The notes beneath the pieces are model-generated. The model was not told the DNA's origin. It saw only the letters and a list, made by a program, of their open reading frames with translations, and made no database searches. Shown here piece after piece: positions 1 through 9,700 of a DNA stretch of 38,244 bases (within the stretch, counting starts at the first letter, position 1; each line of letters starts with the position of its first letter). The position numbers and the translations under genes are program-made. The DNA is from a virus, in the IMG/VR virus record IMGVR_UViG_3300032304_002234, positions 1-38,244 of that record, one strand, 5' to 3'.

Positions 1-122
1 GGGCCGCCGGCAATGCCATTGTAGATTTCTAGAAAATTTGAATTGATCTTGGCACCACCGGCGTATAGACTATCGCCGTCGTTGTTGTTGGGTGTTCCCA
101 GATAGATTGGTTGATATGCCAT
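1..122 (-). CDS. Partial virion structural protein, N-terminus only (NSNF motif)
   Basis: The reading frame opens at an ATG at 122 and is still open at position 1, so only about 40 residues are visible; the protein begins MAYQPIYLGTPNNNDGDSLY and continues to KINSNFLEIYNG. A D-G-D-SLY...K-NSNF-E-Y pattern of this kind is, from memory, a common N-terminal signature of fibre-like and baseplate-associated structural proteins in T4-like marine phages, probably an oligomerisation or attachment segment. The ATG has AGGA about 6 bases upstream and lies 8 bases beyond the gp15 stop, so it continues the same transcript. The function of the full protein cannot be judged because its C-terminal part lies outside the window. 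A related motif (NELDDNFRQL) occurs in the 208-aa protein at 5571-6197. Confidence 0.7.
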   Translation of the reverse strand, partial: MAYQPIYLGTPNNNDGDSLYAGGAKINSNFLEIYNGIAGG

Positions 123-130
123 GTTAGTTC

Positions 131-889
131 CTAGTAATTTGTTTCATCAACATCGAAGGTGAAGTCAAATGTGTCGCTGGGTAGCGCAGTCGCTGGATTG
201 GTTGACACCGTATATTTAGCGGTGAGCTGATCCAGGTCTGTGTTGTTGAATACACTGACAATGCTGTTGCGAATAATGCTCTGATTCTCTACCGGTCCAT
301 AGTAGTAGAGCTTCATGGTAAATGTATAGGTCCAGATAATCATTCTCTGCTGATCCAGAGCGCCTTCATAGTCGTCCTGAAAACTTACACTGTTAAGAAT
401 GATGGGCAGGTCGTGCTTGATGCCCATTTCAGGTATGTAGTTTACAGTGACATTGAAGTCGGGATTGAAGGCAGGAACAATCTGTTCAAATATCTGCAGG
501 CCGTCTTCCTGATTCTTAGCATAGGCGTAGAGGTTCACAGTAAGGTTGTAGGGTACTGGTCCATAGACTCGCTTAGCCGACGACTGACCTACTGGTGTAG
601 CAGTCTGGTTCATGCTATTGGTTTTTCTGGCACCGTCGTATTCAAAGGCTATGATTTCAAAGCTCAATCTGGGTACAACGGTCTGTATTTGTACATTGTC
701 TGGGTTAGGCAACTGCTGAATAATGGTCAGCATTTTATTCTTGGGTGAATATGACAGGGGCACTCGCAGACGTTGTACTACATTGTTGTTGCCATCCTTG
801 CGCTGTATCTGTATCTTGTTGAACATGGCACCAAAGGCTATGATGGCCTTGCGAGTGGTTCCATGGTAGTATATTTTATTGTCAAACAT
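131..889 (-). CDS. gp15: gp15-like tail sheath stabiliser / tail completion protein
   Basis: 252 residues; T4 gp15 has 272. The N-terminus (FDNKIYYHGTTRKAIIAFG, then F-N-I-IQRKDG) and the following VPLSYSPKNKML and VPRLSFEI match the gp15 family as I know it from T4-like phages. In that family gp15 forms a hexameric ring on top of the finished tail, stabilises the contractile sheath and joins the tail to the neck. The C-terminus is rich in acidic and aromatic residues (DTFDFTFDVDE). The ATG shares one base with the gp14 stop (TAATG), with only a weak GGTGAA upstream, so translation is probably coupled to gp14. The gp13-gp14-gp15 order agrees with a joint role in head-tail joining. Family assignment is confident; the precise role is inherited from T4. 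Confidence 0.88.
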   Translation of the reverse strand: MFDNKIYYHGTTRKAIIAFGAMFNKIQIQRKDGNNNVVQRLRVPLSYSPKNKMLTIIQQLPNPDNVQIQTVVPRLSFEIIAFEYDGARKTNSMNQTATPVGQSSAKRVYGPVPYNLTVNLYAYAKNQEDGLQIFEQIVPAFNPDFNVTVNYIPEMGIKHDLPIILNSVSFQDDYEGALDQQRMIIWTYTFTMKLYYYGPVENQSIIRNSIVSVFNNTDLDQLTAKYTVSTNPATALPSDTFDFTFDVDETNY

Positions 890-1659
890 TATCGGTTCAC
901 CAGTTCACCAAAAGGGTTGATCTCTGTGAAGTCCAGGACATCCAGAGCCAGGGTATTGAATTGTTCGTTGTCTGCTATAGGATCATGTCCCTGTATTGTA
1001 AATCCTTCGTACATCAACTGACCAGTGTCGGCTACATTGAAGGCTGCATCATTGAGCAACAATGCACTTCCATCTTCTAAGCTGATTCCATAGTTACCAG
1101 TATCCATGTTATGCTCTGAGTCAACGATGTCAACTTCTGGTACTCCAGTGGTAACTCGTTCTGAGCTGTACTGCCAGATTTCACAGCGCAGTTTGTAGAC
1201 GTGTAGTTTGCCTAACTGAAAGAAAGGATTGAGTGCATCGACATGTTTAATTTCAAAATAACTTTCTGTCAGGGGCATGTAGAGAATGTCGCCTTCACTG
1301 GGGCGGTTAGGCAAGGGCAGTACTGAGCTGCGACCATAGCCTACTACATCTTCCCAACGACTGCGCACCACAACGAATGTAGCTGTGTCTCGGAGTTCAA
1401 TGCCAAACTTCTGCATGAGATCGCCGTCGCCACCATAGCCGTCTACATTCTCCAGATACATTTCCAGGGGTATGGCATTCTCAAACTTGGCCAGCACATC
1501 GTCTTCGAAGATGGTGTCTCGAAATACTTCGGTGCGGGGCAGATAGAAGATGTCAAAACCATAGGCTTTGATGGCTTCGGTAATTAGATTTTCTATGAGC
1601 CGTTGTTCGCTGGTGCGCCCGCCTGGTATGCCACTCTGGAGATAGAAGTTGGTAGACAT
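889..1659 (-). CDS. gp14: gp14-like neck protein
   Basis: 256 residues, the same length as T4 gp14. The N-terminal section (SEQRLIENLITEAIKAYGFD, FYLPRT, DTIFEDD, then FENA.PLEMYLENVDGY) follows the gp14 neck-protein pattern: a helix, an IPR-type strand, and an acidic loop before a Y-N-G-Y-G-GDGDLMQKFG segment. In T4 gp14 works with gp13 to close the filled head and form the collar to which the tail attaches. A central stretch (P-EGDILYMPLTESYFEIKHVD) resembles the beta-sheet core seen in relatives. The start is an ATG overlapping the gp13 stop as TAATG; the end overlaps gp15 in the same way. No insertion or truncation is evident. Confidence 0.9.
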   Translation of the reverse strand: MSTNFYLQSGIPGGRTSEQRLIENLITEAIKAYGFDIFYLPRTEVFRDTIFEDDVLAKFENAIPLEMYLENVDGYGGDGDLMQKFGIELRDTATFVVVRSRWEDVVGYGRSSVLPLPNRPSEGDILYMPLTESYFEIKHVDALNPFFQLGKLHVYKLRCEIWQYSSERVTTGVPEVDIVDSEHNMDTGNYGISLEDGSALLLNDAAFNVADTGQLMYEGFTIQGHDPIADNEQFNTLALDVLDFTEINPFGELVNR

Positions 1660-2630
1660 TAGCCCACCATGAAGTTAGGTGGCTCAGTATAGGTGGTCTG
1701 CATTTCAGCTTCCAGCTCTTTGATTTCCTCTACGGCTTCGTCATAGATCTTTTGACCGTTCAAGGTAACACCGCCGGGCATCTGTATGCCTTCGAACTTT
1801 TTAAGGTTGGTACCCCACTGACGTTTGATCAGGGCCGTGGCATAGCGTTTTAAATATCTGTCGTTGTACACATCGGTGTAGACATTGGGATCAATGATTC
1901 GATAAACTTCCAGGACAATGTATTCTCCTGGATCAGCATCGGTATCCCAGCTCATGTCCAGGAACACCTTGTTCATGTGACGTTGAAAGCGAAATCCTTT
2001 GCTGCCTACCAGCAGCTGATCAATCAACGATAACTGTTGCTTGACCTGCTGATAATAGATCATGGATGTGCTTAACAAATCAAACAGATCGTTGAGACGC
2101 AGCTGATAGCGAATATCCCACATGTAGGCCTGGCCTGTATTGATGGCAGTGAATGGCATGACTCGGACCACACCAACTATGCTGTCGTCCAGGGGAATAT
2201 ATCTTAGGTCTGTGCTGCCCAGAACGATGCTGCTGACGGTTGAACTAACCTGAGTATTGGCACCACGAACAACTTCACTGGTCTGAAATGTACCAACTAT
2301 GCCTTTGATCATTAGACTGGTGCCAATGCTGCTGACATCGCCAGGTATTTCAACACAGACTGTGCCACGGGCACCGCTGGTGGCACCAGTAACAATTTCG
2401 CCCAGACTAAACTGTGCGGCCACGCTGCTGCTTAGATTAAGGCGACTGGCAGTAACTCTGTGAGTAAAATACAGTCGTTCTACAGCGTCATAATGAAAGT
2501 CTCGATAGTAGGAGAAAGCCTCGTCGATACGATCTTCGACCTGATCGTCGTCCACGTTGATTTCCACCACAGGATGCCCCAGCTCTCTGAGGCAATAGTC
2601 GATGAGACCCTGTCTGCTTGCAACTGCCAT
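1659..2630 (-). CDS. gp13: gp13-like neck protein with small inserted domain
   Basis: 323 residues; T4 gp13 has 309. The N-terminus (SRQGLIDYCLRELGHPVVEI, then NVDDDQVEDRIDEAFSYYRD) is the strongly conserved opening of the gp13 neck proteins of T4-like phages. The C-terminal half (YRIIDPN, RYATALIKRQWGTNLKKFEG, MPGGVTLNGQKIYDEAVEEI) also matches the family. Residues about 65-135 hold an extra beta-rich segment containing GEIVTGATSGARGTV, a small module often inserted in phage structural proteins. gp13 and gp14 together form the neck collar that closes the head and accepts the tail. The ATG has a strong AAGGAGA four bases upstream, one of the best ribosome sites in the window, so the neck genes can be initiated independently of the 975-aa gene upstream. 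Confidence 0.9.
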   Translation of the reverse strand: MAVASRQGLIDYCLRELGHPVVEINVDDDQVEDRIDEAFSYYRDFHYDAVERLYFTHRVTASRLNLSSSVAAQFSLGEIVTGATSGARGTVCVEIPGDVSSIGTSLMIKGIVGTFQTSEVVRGANTQVSSTVSSIVLGSTDLRYIPLDDSIVGVVRVMPFTAINTGQAYMWDIRYQLRLNDLFDLLSTSMIYYQQVKQQLSLIDQLLVGSKGFRFQRHMNKVFLDMSWDTDADPGEYIVLEVYRIIDPNVYTDVYNDRYLKRYATALIKRQWGTNLKKFEGIQMPGGVTLNGQKIYDEAVEEIKELEAEMQTTYTEPPNFMVG

Positions 2631-2639
2631 GTCTTCTCC

Positions 2640-5567
2640 TTAGGCCTGGGCTTCTGTCCAACTTAGACGCAGGTTGCTAACAGTAGCTGGACCTGGACTG
2701 GCATTTCTTAGAACAATGGTCAGGATATCTGGTGCATTGGGAAAGCCTGGAGTTTTTTGACTACCAGGACCACTGACTATACTGTTGCCCAGATCTCGAA
2801 CCTGACTGATGTCATAGTTGTCGGCGCCTGCACTGGTAACGAAGCCGAAAATCTGTTCACCGCCTAGAGCCAGGGTGGTGTTACCGGTATGGTCAATGAT
2901 CTGTGCCAAGGATCCAGCACCAATCTGAGTAACGATACTGGTATAGCCCCAGACATCTGGGAACACTGGAGTAGTTGATCCACCAAAGCTTGTTGGGTTT
3001 AGAATACCCAAAACCTGAATACTTGTATTACATACCAGACCCAGACTTCGTGTCTGCAGCTGCATGCGATTAACAAGTTCACGCACACCCCACTGCGATG
3101 CAATGCTGTTGTCCACGCTGGGTGCTACACGAATACTTAATACTGCAATACTGGTATTTCCATTAATGATAGTTTGAGCTCCCTGACGAGCATAGGCGAA
3201 CGCAATGCTTCGGTCATCGTCAAAGCCACCGTCCATGATTACCGACGTACCCCAGTGCAGGATTACCGGAGCACAATCGCAGCTGATATAGGTTATGTTG
3301 GCCTGCGAACTTGTTCCTATAACTCCCCCTTCAAATTCTGTGGGAATAAAGGTTACATTGCCGGTTGTACCACCAAACTGACGTCTGCTTAGACCAAAGA
3401 TATTCCAGCAGCCTGCAATCGAACTATTGGCTGACTTGCCATTGTAGGTCATGACCTCAGTATTGGTGCCCTGCTGCATTAGAATTGTTCCTGAGCTGGC
3501 CCAGTACTGTGCATCTCTGACCACCATGGTGGTATCAGCACTGGCTAAATTTACACCCGGTGCTACGGTGCTGCCCGATACCAGCTTGGTATAGGGACCA
3601 ACGTTGATGATTTCATAGCGGGCCGGCAGGTTACCGGATCGCATATAGGCCTGAGTATTGACATTGTTGTTGGCAACCTTGTGACAGAACACAACATTAC
3701 CGTCGGTCATTCTGAATCCAAAGCGAACAAAACCTGCACCATACCAGGTATAGTCAATGTAGCACATCTGCATTCTGGCCAGGTCTACGTTATAGCCACT
3801 GGGTCCTGATCCGTCGCATCGATCCAGATTCCACTGCGATTGTTCGGTTCTAATATTCTGAGTCAGGTTTACACGCACACCACTTACTGTGGGTCCACGA
3901 TAGGGTGGCGATATCTCCATGCTGGTTGCACTGTCAACCTGAATTACCTGATAGCTCTGACCACGTATTACAATTTGATCGCCGGCTACTAATTGTTTAT
4001 GTAACTTGGTATTGACACCAGTAACTGTGGTTGATCCGCTGGTTACATTGACTGCGCCCATGAGCTCTTTGGTGCTGTTACGACGAACCGCAAACAGGGT
4101 AGTACCATCGTATTCAAAATAGAAGCCGTTTTGGAAGTCAAACAATCCAACACGCACATTGGCACCTTTCCAATTTTTAATGGTCATGGACGCATTGAAT
4201 CCGCCCGGAGATGAATCAGTGCTGGTACTGGTTGTAAAGAATTGTATACTGCGGGTAGAGCCTGTAGTCACTTCTCTAACAGTAAATATACCATTGTAGA
4301 CATTGGTAGAACCCAGATTGGTCTCAATGCCTTCGATGATAGCAGCAACACCGCTGGTAAAGTTAGGTGTCTGCTGCAGAGTCATGGTTACCGACGTGCC
4401 AACCGCTGTAATTGTATTGATATCATAGTGTGGTGTTAACTTGGTACCAGTGGACATGGCCAGGCCCTTACCACTCTGATAACGGAAATAACGTCGAGTC
4501 TGACGTACAGCCTGGATACCTTCTTGAATATTAGACGAACTCAACATTACACCGCCGTCGCTGGGACGATGAACGAAGGTGGCTTCGGGGCGTGGCATTA
4601 CGCATACATTGCCCAGAGTAGGTGAGGTTGTACCAGTCTGAACTGCTGTAGTTATATAACGGAAGGTTGTTGGGCTAGGAACATCATAGACATTCCAGTT
4701 ACCATTGATGGTAGTGGTTGTTGCACTGTTGATAAGAATAGGAGCATTGGGTAACAGTCCATGTTTGCCTGTGGTGGTTACTGTGATTACCGATCCGGTT
4801 GTAATGGCAGCTCCGGCTGCAGCATTGTCCGACGTAATGGTGGACACCACATATCTCATGGGTACGTTGTTCATATCATAGTTATAGCCGGCCTGCACTG
4901 AAGCTGAACTTGTATAAATTGAACCAGAAATCTGAGCCTTGGCAATATAGGTAAAGGAAGTCAGGGTTGAGCTAACCACAACAAATGCACCTTCGGCATT
5001 CAGGTTATTGGTATACTGGACATTGACCAGATCACTGGTGTTGACACCATGAACACCATTGGTAATTACAACAATCTGAGAGCGGGGAGTATCATTTAAA
5101 CCTGTGATCTGCTGCACGTTAAGACTGTTGGCACCGCCCTTGTAGAAGTAGGCTGGCATGTTGTTCAACAAGGACATGCTTTCCCATTTAATGGGCTGCA
5201 GGCCATATTCAAAGTCGGTGTCAATTAAACTTTGTCCAGCTGATATACGAATTTTGTTGGTTGGATCCTGTTGCGCTTCGGCAACCACTATTCGCTCTTC
5301 GGGCAGGTCTTCCATGATCTGTATGGGATCAGCTGCATTCATGCTGGTGGTATTGTAGTTCAGCACAAACTGCGTACCTGTGCTGCTAAATGGGCAGGTG
5401 TAGCTAAGAATTCTTAGATCAGGATCACTGAAGTTATAGAGTACGGTGTTGCTGGTAGCATTCATGACCAGCAGCAGGTTTTCCTGTGGGATTATACGAT
5501 TGGGAATCGTAATGGTCTTGGTTGCTGGATTGAATGTATAATACTCACTGACTATGCGTTTTGCCAT
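2640..5567 (-). CDS. 975-aa virion structural protein of T4-like marine phage type
   Basis: The protein opens MAKRIVSEYYTFNPATKTIT, then I-NRIIPQENLLLVMNAT and YNFSDPDLR, an opening I recognise from large structural proteins of T4-like marine phages. Later landmarks also fit: HRPSDGGVML and RQTRRYFRYQSGKGLAMSTG near residues 325-375, FDFQNGFYFEYDGTTLFAVR about 470, a GSTTVTGVNT...GDQIVIRG module about 505-560, and IDYTWYGAGFVRFGFR near 610. The role in the particle is not established; a baseplate- or tail-associated protein is likely. There is no signal peptide and no membrane segment. The ATG has AGGAG eight bases upstream, which overlaps the last codons of the 208-aa gene, and the stop overlaps the ribosome site of gp13. 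A NATAAATA element lies about 75 bases upstream. Confidence 0.8.
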   Translation of the reverse strand: MAKRIVSEYYTFNPATKTITIPNRIIPQENLLLVMNATSNTVLYNFSDPDLRILSYTCPFSSTGTQFVLNYNTTSMNAADPIQIMEDLPEERIVVAEAQQDPTNKIRISAGQSLIDTDFEYGLQPIKWESMSLLNNMPAYFYKGGANSLNVQQITGLNDTPRSQIVVITNGVHGVNTSDLVNVQYTNNLNAEGAFVVVSSTLTSFTYIAKAQISGSIYTSSASVQAGYNYDMNNVPMRYVVSTITSDNAAAGAAITTGSVITVTTTGKHGLLPNAPILINSATTTTINGNWNVYDVPSPTTFRYITTAVQTGTTSPTLGNVCVMPRPEATFVHRPSDGGVMLSSSNIQEGIQAVRQTRRYFRYQSGKGLAMSTGTKLTPHYDINTITAVGTSVTMTLQQTPNFTSGVAAIIEGIETNLGSTNVYNGIFTVREVTTGSTRSIQFFTTSTSTDSSPGGFNASMTIKNWKGANVRVGLFDFQNGFYFEYDGTTLFAVRRNSTKELMGAVNVTSGSTTVTGVNTKLHKQLVAGDQIVIRGQSYQVIQVDSATSMEISPPYRGPTVSGVRVNLTQNIRTEQSQWNLDRCDGSGPSGYNVDLARMQMCYIDYTWYGAGFVRFGFRMTDGNVVFCHKVANNNVNTQAYMRSGNLPARYEIINVGPYTKLVSGSTVAPGVNLASADTTMVVRDAQYWASSGTILMQQGTNTEVMTYNGKSANSSIAGCWNIFGLSRRQFGGTTGNVTFIPTEFEGGVIGTSSQANITYISCDCAPVILHWGTSVIMDGGFDDDRSIAFAYARQGAQTIINGNTSIAVLSIRVAPSVDNSIASQWGVRELVNRMQLQTRSLGLVCNTSIQVLGILNPTSFGGSTTPVFPDVWGYTSIVTQIGAGSLAQIIDHTGNTTLALGGEQIFGFVTSAGADNYDISQVRDLGNSIVSGPGSQKTPGFPNAPDILTIVLRNASPGPATVSNLRLSWTEAQA

Positions 5568-5570
5568 GAA

Positions 5571-6197
5571 TTAATCTCCTAGGACTATGCTATTGGCTGA
5601 AAATGGGTAACGTGGACGTTGTTGTCTTGATGCCGATACAGTATTTATCCTGATATCTGCGACTTGACGAAATTCAATGGCTCGATAAAAAGTAATTGTT
5701 GATCCAGTTACTTTAAATGTATACGATGGTTCTGCTGTAAAATCTATGATCCACGGACCTAGCGTAGATACCTGAGCTACTGCAGGTCGGTAACTACGGT
5801 TGCCAATAAAAACAGTAAAATCTTTGTTGTCGCCATAGTGTATGCCAGTGGCAATGCTGCTGCCGCTGTCCACTTTCAAGGTAAATGATTGAGTTTGATT
5901 GTTGAAGAAATTGCTGATATCTCGTAGTACTGTGACTATACCACCACCGCCGCCACCGCCAGTTGATATACTGCTGGCAGCCCATGCGGAACCAGACCAG
6001 ACTAGTGCCTGGCCAGTAGTAGGTGCCGAAGAACTTAGAGCGTAGCCACGTAGCGATATGACGGAGGGAGCACTGGTGCTCCCCCCAATATCACCGCCAA
6101 CTTCAATCTTGGTTAGATTGAGTTGACGGAAATTATCATCTAATTCATTGTTGGTAAGCGGCGAACCCTTGTCAATGCGCAGTGTTAATGTTGCCAT
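5571..6197 (-). CDS. 208-aa fibre-like structural protein with Gly-rich linker
   Basis: The N-terminus (MATLTLRIDKGSPLTNNELD, then DNFRQLN) is a short attachment-type motif seen at the head of many phage fibre and baseplate accessory proteins. Next comes TGQALVWSGSAWAAS at about residues 60-75, typical of tail-fibre shafts, then a run of seven glycines near residue 80, and a C-terminal beta-rich domain of about 120 residues (RDISNFFNNQTQSFTL, SYRPAVAQVSTLGPWIIDF). The glycine run looks like a flexible hinge between a docking N-terminus and a folded head. The gene lies 24 bases after the 183-aa gene, with GAGG about 10 bases before the ATG, and its stop sits at the ribosome site of the next gene. 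It is probably a small fibre or decoration protein; the exact role is unknown. Confidence 0.7.
   Translation of the reverse strand: MATLTLRIDKGSPLTNNELDDNFRQLNLTKIEVGGDIGGSTSAPSVISLRGYALSSSAPTTGQALVWSGSAWAASSISTGGGGGGGIVTVLRDISNFFNNQTQSFTLKVDSGSSIATGIHYGDNKDFTVFIGNRSYRPAVAQVSTLGPWIIDFTAEPSYTFKVTGSTITFYRAIEFRQVADIRINTVSASRQQRPRYPFSANSIVLGD
5642..5649 (-). promoter_or_regulatory. Possible T4-type late promoter (GATAAATA)
   Basis: The minus strand reads GATAAATA, one mismatch from the T4 late consensus TATAAATA. It lies inside the end of the 208-aa gene, about 75 bases upstream of the 975-aa gene start at 5567. It is supported only by motif and position. Confidence 0.35.
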
Positions 6198-6221
6198 GGA
6201 TTGGCTGCCTCATAATCTAGA

Positions 6222-6773
6222 TTAGGAGACAGTGATGGTCCAGGTAATCTGCAATGTATCGTCGTTACCCTTGTTGACCGCATTGAATGTGGTACGGCAA
6301 AGCATGGTACCACCTGACACCTGCATGTTCGAGCTATTAAAGATACCAGCTTCGGTAATTGCAGTAGTGTTGCTGGTGTTGGTACGCTGTGGATTGTTGA
6401 CACCAAAGGTCGCCACATAGGTTACAATGCCTGTGGAAAAGCTGCTGCTTGACAGCACTGCGCGGTTATAGCCTGCAATATCGCCACCGAAAGTAACTTC
6501 GGCTGTTAAGCTGGTGTCGTTGACTGTGGCTGTGGTTACTGAGGTACCAATGGCCATGTGTGACATACAGCTGGTCAGTGTACTGGACGAACGATTGTCG
6601 GCTGCTAAACCAGCCACACCATTGGGTCCAACCATACGAGTAGCGATATAGGTCTTACCACTTTGTACAACCAGGTTGGGAATATAGCGGCGTTCCTTCA
6701 CAGTCCCGTCTGGGCCCATGAGTGTGATATCAACGCTGCCACGAAGCTTTGCTTTTTCTTCGTAATTTGTCAT
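6222..6773 (-). CDS. 183-aa structural protein, probable fibre/tail accessory
   Basis: Residues 1-40 contain LRGSVDITLMGPDGTVKERR followed by YIPNLVVQSGKTYIATRMV; the C-terminus has TAITEAGIFN, GTMLCRTTFNAVNKG and LQITWTITVS. This N-LVV-GK...HMAIGT...EAGIF...L-RT-F--V-KG--D-L-I-W pattern is, from memory, a widespread family of small virion or fibre-associated proteins in tailed phages. No enzymatic motif is visible. It follows the giant 2906-aa gene by 17 bases, with AAGGAG ahead of the ATG that overlaps the end of that gene, and an exact TATAAATA lies about 113 bases upstream of the ATG. Position next to the giant fibre suggests a partner in the same appendage, which is an inference. Confidence 0.72.
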   Translation of the reverse strand: MTNYEEKAKLRGSVDITLMGPDGTVKERRYIPNLVVQSGKTYIATRMVGPNGVAGLAADNRSSSTLTSCMSHMAIGTSVTTATVNDTSLTAEVTFGGDIAGYNRAVLSSSSFSTGIVTYVATFGVNNPQRTNTSNTTAITEAGIFNSSNMQVSGGTMLCRTTFNAVNKGNDDTLQITWTITVS

Positions 6774-6790
6774 TTTTTGCTGCTCCTTAT

Positions 6791-9700
6791 TTAAGTGAAT
6801 GAACGCGATTCCCCGACATAGTCTTCTGCGAAGTAATCTATGTCAGCGTAGTCTGTCATGCGAAGTGTTCCATTACTGACCATAGTATTTATATTATTCA
6901 AACCGTCAAGATTGGTCAGGTCTTTTGATATGAACGATGCCAGCCTGTCGTCGCTGGTTGATAATACATCGTTCTTTGGTGCCTGGTCCAGCAGATAACT
7001 GAAGTTACCGTCTTTTTCGCCCAGTATATTCTGAATCTCTGCCAGCGATAATTGATACTGCGCCTGCAGAGCCAGCAGATCTGTGATTGAAAGTATGTCT
7101 TCATTGCCCAAGAGTTTATCAATATCCTTGCGCAGTGCATCTTGGCTGACGAGGATTTCGGTCTTGGATAAACTGATATCGAAGAATCGTTGAGTCTGTT
7201 CAACAATCTGGACATCGGTCTTGGATAGACTGATGCTCAAGGCCAGCGCATCTGAATTCTGCACTGCGTCGCTGTTGTTCTTGCCTGGTACCAGGTTAAT
7301 TCCTGTGTCTGTGCTACTAATTTCATCAACTCTGGCAATTGCAACATCCAGGACAATTCTTTCACGATCATCGCCACTGACGCGACGTCCTGTGAAGCCA
7401 GGCAATCCAATGCTGACTGAATCCTGTTTTAATATGGTGGTGGCATAGGTCAGTCCATCGAAGGTCTGCAGGAAGTCGTCGGGTACGGTTGCATCGTTCA
7501 GTAGCTTGGTAATGGCAAATTTTGGAGCAACGTCGGCAATGGCTATGAAATCCTCGATGCTGCGAACCGTGGAATAGGTCAGACTAAAGAAGTCCAGGGT
7601 TCCAACTTCGTCCCGATCCATGGAACTGCGACTCACTGTTACCGATGACTGCTGAAATTCAACGTCGGGGCTAGAATCTATGGTGTTTAGTATGACTGTA
7701 CCAGCTACTCCACGATGTGCAACAATGGCAACATCCAAGGTCTTGTTATCGGCAACAGTAATTTCCTCACGCAGACGTTTGCTGACGCTCAAGAACGATG
7801 CATCGGAGATAGTAATACTGTCGAAGTAGAATTGTTCTGGAGTTGGTATAAACAATATTATGTCAATTAAATCAGCCAGGCTAATGGTATCTGGAGACAC
7901 CAGCTTGCTGACATCCAGATATTTGCGTTCGTCGCCAGCCAGAGAATCTGCTTTGACTGCTGCTATACTGAACTGCTGTACATCCACTGCTATGGCAACA
8001 TTGTTGATTAGGTTGTCAATTTTTAACTGCAGCTGATCGGTTTCAGTTGTTGTATCTTCATAGCGTTTAAGCTGAGCTACTAATATCTGTTCTAGACTGA
8101 CCACAGTATCTGTTCTAGCTCCCAGCACAACATCCATGAACACACGCTGAGCAGTAGCTATTTCGTCGTAGCGCGATGTGGCATAGGCATAGGTCAGTCC
8201 GTCGAAGGTCTGCAGGAAGTCGTCGGGTACGAAACTATCGGCAAACGTCTTGGTTATGGTAAAAAATACTGGGCCCTGAACAATGGCCAGGTCGTCAAAC
8301 ACTGATCTGCTAAATGATCCGACTAGACTTGCTAGATCAGCGAGAGTAACAACATCAGACTTGACCAGGGATATAGCCAGGCTTCTTTGATCATCTAAAG
8401 TCTGTGCATCAGCCTTGACTAAACTAACATCAAATCTGCTGACATCGGTTTCAGCAAAACTATCGGCCAATAACTTGCTTTGTGCAAATGCAAGCTGATC
8501 TGAACTAACAATACTATTATTGGTAAACTGGGATATGGCAAACTGGGTGGCATCCTCATTGTTTACTAGTTCAAAGAAGAATTTATTGCTAACATAGATC
8601 AGAGCCAGTACATCATCGGCAGCAATATTATCGACATTGTATTTGCTGATACTCAATGCTTTAAGTTCGTCTATGCTCTGAACTTCGGCTAGTTTACGAA
8701 TATAAGAACCAACTGGTCTGAATACATCCAAGGCATCAACATTCTCTAGACGATTTAATCCTATCTGCAGAGTCTTGACGTCCAGCATGGTAACTGGATG
8801 TGTATCAGAATAGGTTGTGGTTAAAGTTCCAGAACCAGCTGTAAATGGTGTTGAACTTGTCCAAACTGGACCTCCGCTGGTTGGTACCAGGGTAAAGTTG
8901 TTGGGACTGGAATCAACGTTTACACCACCGCTGGATGTAAACAATGCCAACAGCTGTGTACCAGCAATGGCTGTTAAGGGTTCGGTAGGTGGTGTAAAAT
9001 TGCTGGTATAGACTGCAGTACCTTTGACAATACGGAAATTGGTTATAAAACCGCTGTATTGTCCGCCGGCATTGCCAATCTGCATGTAGGCAAGTTGAGC
9101 ATTGGAGGTGAGCCAGTAAAAGGAATTGTTTTGTGCTGTACCATTGACATATAGCAGATGCGTACCATTGTTTTTCACATAGGCATAATGATTCCAGGTA
9201 TTGAACGCCAGTGTAGTATTGGATGTTAAAGTAAGGTTACCGCCGGCACCGTTGCCCTGCGTAACTGTGAGGCGGCCTGAATTCTGCGTAATGGTAAGGA
9301 AACCCGATGAGAATGTGGTGTCACCTGTACTGTTGCGCCAGATACCCTGCACACCGTTGCCGGCTGCCTGATTGCTCCACCACTCAACAGTAAAATCACC
9401 GGTGCCATAGGTAAAGGCTGTACTGGTGGCAATCTGCCAGGTACGGTTAACTATGCCAACGTTGAAGTTACCGCTACCACCTACACTTGCACTTGTGCCC
9501 GATGCTGTTACTACAAGATTTCCAGCCAACTTGTTAATGTTAAAATTGGTGGTCTCCAGACCATTGGTATTGCGGAACCCTGTGTCTGTACCAATACTAA
9601 TGCTGTCTGTGTTCGGCTTGCCTTGTACAAGGGCAGTAAGATCAGCAATACCAATGGATTCCGTTTTAGTGCCAAGCACCATGTTCATGAACATACGCTG

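Noticed and set aside
5940-5965. GGN tract encoding seven glycines, considered as a phase-variable slippage site
   Set aside because: The codons are mixed GGC/GGT and are not a mononucleotide run, so slippage is unlikely; a glycine hinge is the simpler reading.
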